Below are positions 23,106 through 29,839 of a stretch of DNA of 39,034 bases, in pieces. The position numbers were made by a program, and so were the translations under genes. Under the pieces are notes generated by a model, which was not told the origin of the DNA, ran no database searches, and saw only the letters and a program-made list of their open reading frames with translations. This DNA comes from an uncultured Muribaculaceae bacterium. GTDB taxonomy: Bacteria; Bacteroidota; Bacteroidia; Bacteroidales; Muribaculaceae. Position 1 is the stretch's first letter; each line of letters opens with the position of its first letter. The DNA is taken from assembly GCA_910584525.1 (NCBI GenBank), contig CAJUAT010000012.1, positions 18,289 through 57,322 on the forward strand, given 5' to 3'.

Positions 23106-25415
23106 ATGAAACCAATCAAGAAAAGCTTCAGCCTGCCAGACGGACGGGAAGTTACGATCGAGACAGGGAAGCTTGCCAAGCAAGCTGATGGAGCTGTAGA
23201 GGTACGGATGGGCAACACCATGCTGCTGGCCACCGTATGTTCGGCCCGGGAGGCCGGCGAGGGGGTAGACTTTATGCCCCTCACTGTAGAGTACAAAGAG
23301 AAATATGCCTCCATCGGGCGCTATCCGGGTGGATTTCTGAAACGCGAAGGCCGCAGCAACGACTATGAGATATTGACCTCACGTCTTGTGGACCGCGTGC
23401 TCCGCCCCTTGTTCCCCGACAATTATCATGCAGAGACGTTTGTAAATGTAATCCTGTTCTCGGCCGACGAGAACGACGCCCCCGATGCATTGGCGGGACT
23501 TGCGGCATCGGCGGCCCTGGCTTGCAGCGACATTCCTTTCAACGGCCCCATCTCGGAAGTACGCATAGCACGTGTTGACGGCGAATGGGTGATAAACCCC
23601 ACCTTCGAGCAGATTGCCAAGTCGGACATAGAGCTGATGGTAGGCGCCACCTATGACAACATCATGATGGTGGAAGGCGAGATGGACGAAGTGAGCGAGG
23701 GCGAGCTTCTGGAAGCCCTCAAGGTAGCTCATGAGGAAATCAAGAAACAGTGCCTCGTGGTCAAGGAGCTGGAGAAAGAGGCCGGCAAGGAGACCAAGCG
23801 CGAATACAACCATGAAGTCAACGACGAGGCTCTCAAGGCTGACGTACATGAGAAGTGCTACGACAAGGCTTACGCCATAGCAAAGGCCGGCAGCGCCGAC
23901 AAGCAGTGGCGCAACGAGTCGTTTGCCGCCATATGCGACGATTATATCGCCGCATTGCCGGAGATGACCGAGGAGCAGCTCGCCAACTATAACGAGGAGC
24001 AGCGCATAGCGATGGTGAAGCGCTACTACCATGATGTGGAGAAAGAGGCCATGCGCCGTTGCGTGCTCGACGAGGGCATACGTCTCGACGGCCGCAAGAC
24101 GACCGAGATCCGCCCCATATGGTGCGAGGTAGATTATCTTCCAGGTCCTCACGGAGCCGCCATATTCACACGCGGCGAGACCCAGGCTCTGGTAACCACC
24201 ACCCTCGGCACCACGCTCGACGAGAAGATTGTGGACAATGTGCTCGACCAGAGCAAAGAGCGATTCCTGCTGCATTACAATTTCCCACCCTTCTCTACAG
24301 GGGAGGCCCGGCCGCAGCGCGGTGTGGGACGCCGCGAGATCGGCCACGGCAATCTTGCCCACCGAGCCCTCAAGCGCATGTTCCCCGATGACTTCCCCTA
24401 CACATGCCGTATTGTCAGCGACATTCTGGAATCCAACGGTTCGTCGTCGATGGCCACGGTATGCGGCGGCACGCTGTCGCTGCTGGATGCCGGCGTGAAG
24501 ATGAAGCGTCCGGTAGCCGGCGTAGCTATGGGTCTCATCAGCGACGCCGGAAATGTGAAGTACGCCATACTCAGCGATATCCTCGGCGACGAGGACCATC
24601 TCGGCGACATGGACTTCAAGGTGACCGGTACGGAGAAAGGCATCACGGCCACACAGATGGATATCAAGTGCGACGGTCTGAGCTATGAGGTTCTCGAGAA
24701 GGCCCTCAACCAGGCCAAGGATGGCCGCATGCACATACTGAACATCATCCACGACACCATACCTGAGGCTCGTGAGGACTACAAGCCTCATGTGCCGCGC
24801 CTGGTGACCATCGAGATTCCCAAGGAGATGATCGGTGCGGTAATCGGTCCTCAGGGCAAGGTAATCCAGGGTATCCAGGAGGAGACGGGCACCACCATCA
24901 GCATCGACGAGGACGAGACGCTGGGCATAGGCCGCGTGGAGATAGCCTCGAAGGACAAGGAGAGCATCGACGCCGCCCTTTCCAAAATCAAGGCTATCGT
25001 GGCACAGCCCGAGGAGGGCGAAATCTACGACGGCACCGTCCGCTCGATACTCGACTTCGGCGCATTCGTGGAGTTCATGCCTGGCCGCGACGGTCTGCTG
25101 CATATATCGGAGATTTCCTGGGATCGTCTCGACTCCATGGAGGCCAGCGGTCTTAAGGAGGGCGACAAGCTGAAGGTCAAGCTCATCGAAATCGACAAGA
25201 AGACCGGCAAGTACCGTCTGTCGACACGCGTACTGACTCCGAAGCCCGAAGGATACGTAGAGCGTGAGGCACGTCCGCGTCGCGAAGGCGGCGACCGTGG
25301 CCCTCGTCCCCGTCGCGACGGCGACCGCGGACCCAGAAATGACCGCGGACCCCGCAACGACCGCGGTCCAAGACCGCAGAAGTCTTTTACTCCCCGTGAC
25401 AAAAAGGAAGACTGA
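23106..25415 (+). CDS. pnp: Polyribonucleotide nucleotidyltransferase (PNPase)
   Basis: PNPase degrades RNA 3' to 5' by phosphorolysis and can add nucleotides in reverse. The 769-residue protein has the expected order. First RNase PH domain is at about 14-145 and the helical domain at about 150-320. The second RNase PH domain is at about 325-470, with FSTGEARPQRGVGRREIGHG and LGDMDFKVTGT supplying the active-site region. KH is at about 555-615 (PQGKVIQGIQEETGTTISI) and S1 at about 640-710 (GRDGLLHISEISWDR). It ends in an unusual Arg/Gly/Asp-rich tail of about 50 residues with repeated GPRNDR units. It is monocistronic with a terminator downstream. Confidence 0.98.
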   Translation: MKPIKKSFSLPDGREVTIETGKLAKQADGAVEVRMGNTMLLATVCSAREAGEGVDFMPLTVEYKEKYASIGRYPGGFLKREGRSNDYEILTSRLVDRVLRPLFPDNYHAETFVNVILFSADENDAPDALAGLAASAALACSDIPFNGPISEVRIARVDGEWVINPTFEQIAKSDIELMVGATYDNIMMVEGEMDEVSEGELLEALKVAHEEIKKQCLVVKELEKEAGKETKREYNHEVNDEALKADVHEKCYDKAYAIAKAGSADKQWRNESFAAICDDYIAALPEMTEEQLANYNEEQRIAMVKRYYHDVEKEAMRRCVLDEGIRLDGRKTTEIRPIWCEVDYLPGPHGAAIFTRGETQALVTTTLGTTLDEKIVDNVLDQSKERFLLHYNFPPFSTGEARPQRGVGRREIGHGNLAHRALKRMFPDDFPYTCRIVSDILESNGSSSMATVCGGTLSLLDAGVKMKRPVAGVAMGLISDAGNVKYAILSDILGDEDHLGDMDFKVTGTEKGITATQMDIKCDGLSYEVLEKALNQAKDGRMHILNIIHDTIPEAREDYKPHVPRLVTIEIPKEMIGAVIGPQGKVIQGIQEETGTTISIDEDETLGIGRVEIASKDKESIDAALSKIKAIVAQPEEGEIYDGTVRSILDFGAFVEFMPGRDGLLHISEISWDRLDSMEASGLKEGDKLKVKLIEIDKKTGKYRLSTRVLTPKPEGYVEREARPRREGGDRGPRPRRDGDRGPRNDRGPRNDRGPRPQKSFTPRDKKED

Positions 25416-25466
25416 AAATTAATGATAAACGATTAATGATTAAAGATTAATTAATCGGCAACGCTC

Positions 25467-25506
25467 AAGAAGAAACCCGACTCTACCGAGCCGGGCTTCT
25501 TCTTTT
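25467..25506 (+). terminator. Rho-independent terminator after pnp
   Basis: A 17-position stem (25467-25483 with 25488-25504, loop TACC) has two A-C mismatches on the plus strand and ends in a T-rich tail. On the minus strand both mismatches become G-U wobbles, so the structure may also serve transcripts of the convergent CotH gene. Confidence 0.85.
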
Positions 25507-25515
25507 ATATATGTG

Positions 25516-25622
25516 TTATTCCTATTGGCTTATATAGGTATTATTCCTATTGGCTTAGGGTTATTACTATTGGCTTATATAGGTATTATTCCTATTGGCT
25601 TAGGGTTATTTATATTGTTGGG
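25516..25622. repeat. AT-rich higher-order tandem repeat with 45-bp period
   Basis: TTATTCCTATTGGCTTA occurs at 25516, 25541, 25561 (one mismatch) and 25586, with a degenerate fifth copy at 25606. Alternate copies are followed by TATAGGTA or GGG, giving a 45-bp super-unit made of a 25-bp and a 20-bp half, present twice. The array lies between two converging genes and ends against the CotH stop codon. Confidence 0.93.
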
Positions 25623-25624
25623 TG

Positions 25625-27397
25625 TCAGAAAACGACTTTGCGGGCACCTTCGGCGGTGCGGAGGATGTAGATGTTGCCTTTGACGGGATTCTGCACTCTC
25701 ACGCCCTGGAGGGTGTAGATTTCGGCATTCTCCAGGTCACCGTCAATGACGAGCTGCACGCCGGTGCTGTTGGTGATGGTCAGCTCTTTTGTTTTCCATA
25801 CGAGTCTGAGCGTGACATTGTCGGCGGAGCCGGAAGCAAGCGAGATATTCTCGCCGCGTGTGATGAGCTTGTATGCCTTGTTGAGGTCGAATTTCTTGCC
25901 GGCTTCACAGCCAAGGTTGATTTTGACCCAGCTTGTGTCGGCAAGTTTGAACTCGCCGCTGAGGCGTTTCATCTTAAGCTCATATACGTCGTTGCCGACA
26001 TTCGTAAACTTGTTGGCATCCATAGCGTCCCAGCCGTTATAGTCATGGCCGCGGAGGTAAATGTCGGCTGTCGGGCCAATCTCCACACCTTCGAAGCCTT
26101 CTATGCCGAGCTTATAGCCGAAGCTGTTGATGGCGTCGACGAGCTGCTTCTGCACTTCCTTGAGGGGTTTCTCCATATCGGGGTTGCCGTAGCCGTCGTT
26201 GTTCCAGCGCTCGGCATCTCTCTTGGCGGCTGCCGTGATACGTGCAGCATAGGCGTTCTGATAATTGATTATGCGGTCGAAGCCCTCGGTGTTCATGGCC
26301 GTGAAGATACGCTTTACTTCGTTCTTGAAAGTCTCGCAGTTCATGAAATTCTCGATCCAGCGCTGGTTGTAGGGGGTATTTTCCCATATCCATTGGGTCA
26401 CGTCGCGAGTCTGCTGGAAAGCGGATCCGAAGTCCCATACTGGGCCGAAATGCCATTTCTGGTCGGCGCCGCGGTCCTTGGTAAGATAGCAGGAACCGTG
26501 ATAACTCTCATAGTTGCCCATAATCTGGTTGACGATAAAGAAGCGGGCGGCATCGGTGAGGTCTATCTTGTCGAGCCATGCTCCTTTGGCGTTGTCGGAG
26601 GCATAGACAAGGTTGTCGATCTCCGAGAATTCCTGTTTGAGCCACTGACGGTGTTTTTCGGTCACATAGTCTTCGGGTTTCTTGTATGTTACGCGGATAT
26701 CGGTGCCCTCGGCGCCTCCGCGATATTGCGACGGAACCGTAATCTGGTTCTGGTCATCGGTGTTGTCGAGCTCCACGAGCCATGGACCGTTCATCATGTC
26801 GTCGGTCCAGGGATAGTCGTCGGCTGTCTTGCCCGGGTTGGCGGCAAGCCAGTCCTCCACATCATCGTCGGGGTTGCTGAGGTTGATTCTTTTTTTGTCG
26901 AAGCGTATGGTCTCGGTCAGGAAATAGAGACCTTTGTAATCGCCGTTGAGGACAACCTCGCAGGGCTGGTCGGCGGTAGTGTAAGGGAGTCCCGACATAC
27001 GGCTCACCTCGAAGCCGGTGAGATTGCGCATGAAGGCACGGTTATCGTCGGCATGGGCAAGAAGGGCGAAATGCTTGTTGCTGTTCATGCCTAAGAGGGC
27101 AGCCTTCTTGTCGAGCTTCAAGCGGTAGGGTTTCTTGTTGAAGGCACTCCATGTATAATTGCCACGGCCACGTATCTGGAGAGGAAGCGGCGCATCCTTG
27201 CTGCCAATGGCTTCAACACCCTCCACACCTTTGGGGTCAAGATAATAGTTGCCGCGGATGTAGGTTTCTTTCGATTCTATCGGCTGACGGTTTTCCGTCT
27301 CAATCACCAGCACCGGTAAAGTGCCCGACGGCTCCACTGCCATACATGCAAACAGTCCGGCAAGGAGACATACGATACTGCTACAGATTCTTTTCAT
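25625..27397 (-). CDS. Secreted CotH-kinase-family protein with T9SS-like tail
   Basis: The 590-residue protein has a signal peptide (about 1-20). A CotH-kinase domain spans about 28-390: LPLQIRGRGNYTW, KKPYRLKLDKKAALLGM, GDYKGLYFLTETIR and WHFGPVWDFGSAF. CotH proteins are atypical kinases; Bacillus CotH phosphorylates spore-coat proteins. The region 440-530 (TADIYLRGHDYNGWD and following) looks like a small beta domain common in secreted Bacteroidales proteins. The last residues (IYTLQGVRVQNPVKGNIYIL then ARKVVF) resemble a type IX secretion sorting tail. The target is unknown. It has its own promoter with an overlapping inverted repeat. Confidence 0.88.
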   Translation of the reverse strand: MKRICSSIVCLLAGLFACMAVEPSGTLPVLVIETENRQPIESKETYIRGNYYLDPKGVEGVEAIGSKDAPLPLQIRGRGNYTWSAFNKKPYRLKLDKKAALLGMNSNKHFALLAHADDNRAFMRNLTGFEVSRMSGLPYTTADQPCEVVLNGDYKGLYFLTETIRFDKKRINLSNPDDDVEDWLAANPGKTADDYPWTDDMMNGPWLVELDNTDDQNQITVPSQYRGGAEGTDIRVTYKKPEDYVTEKHRQWLKQEFSEIDNLVYASDNAKGAWLDKIDLTDAARFFIVNQIMGNYESYHGSCYLTKDRGADQKWHFGPVWDFGSAFQQTRDVTQWIWENTPYNQRWIENFMNCETFKNEVKRIFTAMNTEGFDRIINYQNAYAARITAAAKRDAERWNNDGYGNPDMEKPLKEVQKQLVDAINSFGYKLGIEGFEGVEIGPTADIYLRGHDYNGWDAMDANKFTNVGNDVYELKMKRLSGEFKLADTSWVKINLGCEAGKKFDLNKAYKLITRGENISLASGSADNVTLRLVWKTKELTITNSTGVQLVIDGDLENAEIYTLQGVRVQNPVKGNIYILRTAEGARKVVF

Positions 27398-27433
27398 TAT
27401 TATGTTGTTGATTATTGATTTTTAAGGTTGTCC

Positions 27434-27441
27434 CAAATGTA
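27434..27441 (-). promoter_or_regulatory. Candidate -7 element for the CotH gene
   Basis: TACATTTG on the minus strand matches TAnnTTTG; no -33 TTTG is seen, which fits a regulated promoter. It overlaps one arm of the inverted repeat at 27437-27470. Confidence 0.6.
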
Positions 27442-27470
27442 ATAACTGATACCACACCTACTTATTACAT
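27437..27470. promoter_or_regulatory. 9-bp inverted repeat overlapping the CotH promoter (candidate operator)
   Basis: ATGTAATAA (27437-27445) and TTATTACAT (27462-27470) are perfect inverted copies separated by 16 nt. One arm overlaps the -7 element and the other covers the -33 position, the placement expected of a dimeric repressor or activator site. No regulator gene is adjacent. Confidence 0.55.
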
Positions 27471-27475
27471 GACAG

Positions 27476-27506
27476 CGGCAGGGATTACGGTCTGTAGTCC
27501 CTGCCG
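27476..27506 (-). terminator. Terminator hairpin after the PKD-domain gene
   Basis: A 13-bp stem (27476-27488 with 27494-27506, one G-T wobble, 5-nt loop) lies 12 bp beyond the stop codon of the minus-strand gene. No T-tract follows. Confidence 0.7.
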
Positions 27507-27517
27507 GTAATATATTC

Positions 27518-29773
27518 TCAATGCTTGAAGATTTTTCTCGAATCCCTCGAAGTTCTTATTATATACAACCCTGAGGGTAGATAGGGCCATACATCTTTCA
27601 GACGGGAAGCGACAGCCACCCTGATACCGTTGGCTGAATATATATCGGCAAAATCATCCATGACCTCCTGATATACGTGGTCCACGCCTGTTCCCGCATT
27701 CTGGTTCACTTCCACAACCAGGTCAGATGCGCCATCGGTTAGGGTGATATGAGCCTTGCGCGAAGGGATTCCCCGCGGCAGGGCATCATATTCTATTCTG
27801 AGAGTATCTACGGTCATGCCGTTCGGCTTGTTGACCACCCTCAGCCAGTCGGCATCAACTGCCGGCGATTCTTTCCACCCCATGATGGAATATATGCCAT
27901 ATTCGGCTTTCCCGGCTTCGGCATTCACCTCAAGAGGCTTTTCCGTATAAGGGTAAGGAGCGATGACCGAATGTATCACCGAAGGATATACCATCAATGA
28001 AGTATGGTTGGCACCGGCAGGGAAATAAGTGCTGACGTCAATCCATTTATTGTCCTTCATCATATAGGCGGTATTACCATGGTCGCGGAAAGCGGCCATA
28101 CCGAGTGTGACGGCCGTCACGCCGTTCTCACCATTGGCTTCTTTATATTCAGGAATGCCATCCACCACTATGAAAAACTCATCATCCACGGTGACAGCCG
28201 GGGTAATGGGGAACAAAGTACCCACAGCCTCGCCCCCCACGGGGCCGTCCAGGTCTGTGACCTGCCACCAGAAGCTTTCCAGTTTTTTGCCCGGCAGCCC
28301 ATTCTCCGAAGAATAGACATGCACACCCACATTGGCAATCTGGTCGGTAAGCTGACCGGCATCTGCACGCGTGAAGAAAGCATACACGCCGTTGATCACC
28401 ATCGGACGCGAAGGCTTGGAGAATTTCTCTGCGTACGCAGTTATTCCTCTGGTATTGGAGCCGGGGAAGTAACCCCAATCGTCCATGTCGAAGGTGGTGG
28501 CGCGGTCACCCGGTTCCTGGTTATTAATAAGTCCGCTGTATTCTACCGACACTTCCATAGTGGAAGCCGACTTGCCATGGCTGTTGGCCGATTCCAACCC
28601 AACCATCTGTCGATGCAGATAATTGTACCGCACTGTTGGATTCTCTTCTGTGGAGAGGAAACTGGCACCGGCAGTTTCGTCAACGCCGGTAAAAGCCCAT
28701 GAATAAGATGTAGGGAATCCCTTGGAGGCATCCTTGAACTCCACAGGCACATAACCTGCCACCATAGGGAGTCGGGTCTTGTCGTACCGGAAAGTTGCCG
28801 GAGGTAGAATAGCCGCCTTAGGGGCGGTACCTGTCACGCTGACAAACGCGGCACGTGTTTTAGAAGCGACTCCACCTTCCGAATCCGTCACGTTGAGAGT
28901 GATGTCATAGTTGCCGTCGGCTGTATAATATATTTCCGGAGATTGTTCTTCGGATATAGCCGGGACAGCTCCCGGCATCAGCCATTGATACTTGACGGGA
29001 GTTCCTCCCTGTACCACGGGCGTCAGCCTGATAGTCTCACCGGTGGTTACCGCTATGTTCTCCACGGCAGCACGTTCGGAGAATACCATATTGTCGATTG
29101 CGAAATCTCCCATATAACCGCCGGTGTTGAAAGTGTCGGCGCTACCGGGTCCATAAACGAACCTCAGTTGTATTTTCCTGCCGCTGAAACGCGACATGTC
29201 AACAGTGATGTTCCGCCATGCCCAAGGCTTTTCACCAGGGGCATCCTTGCTGTGCCACAATTCCTCTTTTGTGGCGAAACCGTTGCCGCTGACCTCCAAT
29301 GCCAGAGAACAGGCATCGGAATAATTCAGGGTCATGCCCACCCAGAACGACAAACGGCAGTTGTCGGGTACATCTATGGAAGGCGATGTTATGGCCGATA
29401 TTTCCCGACGATAAATCTGATATGGGCCTTCCACAAAGAGCGACTTTTTGCTTTCAGGGTCTATATCCGAAAATGGATGACCGGTAACAGGACTTACTGA
29501 CCATTTCACATACTGGGTGTCTTCCGGTGTCCACCCTTGCATGTCAACATCGAAACCATAAGACACTACAGGCTTGAAAGAGCTTTCCCCGGAGGTAAAG
29601 TCCACAATCAGGTCCGACTGGGCGTGCCGAGTGATGCGAGACATTCCACTGAATCGCTCCACAGGAGCTTCGCGCTGCATCTGCATAGGGTCAATCGCCT
29701 TCTCGCCGCAAGGGCTGCCTGCAATCGCCGGCATAGCCACAATGCCAAGTGCTATTGCTGTAAATCTTTTCAT
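27518..29773 (-). CDS. Secreted multidomain PKD/BACON-like protein with T9SS-like tail
   Basis: The 751-residue protein starts with a signal peptide (about 1-18). From sequence I infer these domains. A jelly-roll/choice-of-anchor-like domain at about 65-235 (FDVDMQGWTPED to DFAIDNMVF). Two PKD domains at about 236-315 (VKYQWLMPG, YTADGNYDITLNVTDSEGG) and 316-415 (VEFKDASKGFPTSYSWAF). A beta-sandwich at about 425-600. A BACON-like domain at about 630-695 (SPAVDADWLRV to VEVNQNAG). The end (IYSANGIRVAVA, then LPSGLYIIRTSRDSRKIF) is a type IX-like sorting tail. It is likely an exported adhesin or binding protein; no enzymatic motif is seen. It is flanked by its own hairpins and is probably transcribed alone. 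Confidence 0.82.
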   Translation of the reverse strand: MKRFTAIALGIVAMPAIAGSPCGEKAIDPMQMQREAPVERFSGMSRITRHAQSDLIVDFTSGESSFKPVVSYGFDVDMQGWTPEDTQYVKWSVSPVTGHPFSDIDPESKKSLFVEGPYQIYRREISAITSPSIDVPDNCRLSFWVGMTLNYSDACSLALEVSGNGFATKEELWHSKDAPGEKPWAWRNITVDMSRFSGRKIQLRFVYGPGSADTFNTGGYMGDFAIDNMVFSERAAVENIAVTTGETIRLTPVVQGGTPVKYQWLMPGAVPAISEEQSPEIYYTADGNYDITLNVTDSEGGVASKTRAAFVSVTGTAPKAAILPPATFRYDKTRLPMVAGYVPVEFKDASKGFPTSYSWAFTGVDETAGASFLSTEENPTVRYNYLHRQMVGLESANSHGKSASTMEVSVEYSGLINNQEPGDRATTFDMDDWGYFPGSNTRGITAYAEKFSKPSRPMVINGVYAFFTRADAGQLTDQIANVGVHVYSSENGLPGKKLESFWWQVTDLDGPVGGEAVGTLFPITPAVTVDDEFFIVVDGIPEYKEANGENGVTAVTLGMAAFRDHGNTAYMMKDNKWIDVSTYFPAGANHTSLMVYPSVIHSVIAPYPYTEKPLEVNAEAGKAEYGIYSIMGWKESPAVDADWLRVVNKPNGMTVDTLRIEYDALPRGIPSRKAHITLTDGASDLVVEVNQNAGTGVDHVYQEVMDDFADIYSANGIRVAVASRLKDVWPYLPSGLYIIRTSRDSRKIFKH

Positions 29774-29790
29774 ACTATGAATTTCATAAT

Positions 29791-29824
29791 AACGCGGCGC
29801 CCATCTTACGCAGGCCGCCGCGTT
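29791..29824 (-). terminator. Hairpin after the choice-of-anchor-J gene
   Basis: AACGCGGCG (29791-29799) pairs perfectly with CGCCGCGTT (29816-29824). It lies 16 bp after the stop codon of the minus-strand gene and before the next start. The minus-strand end reads TTATTATG, a weak T-rich tail. Confidence 0.65.
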
Positions 29825-29839
29825 TGATTTAAGGTGTTG

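Noticed and set aside
23379..25103. A 574-codon minus-strand open frame opposite pnp
   Set aside because: Shadow of the pnp codon pattern, with no recognisable motif, ribosome binding site or promoter.
25622..27094. A 490-codon plus-strand open frame opposite the CotH gene
   Set aside because: Antisense shadow with no domain; the minus frame carries a signal peptide, CotH motifs and a sorting tail.
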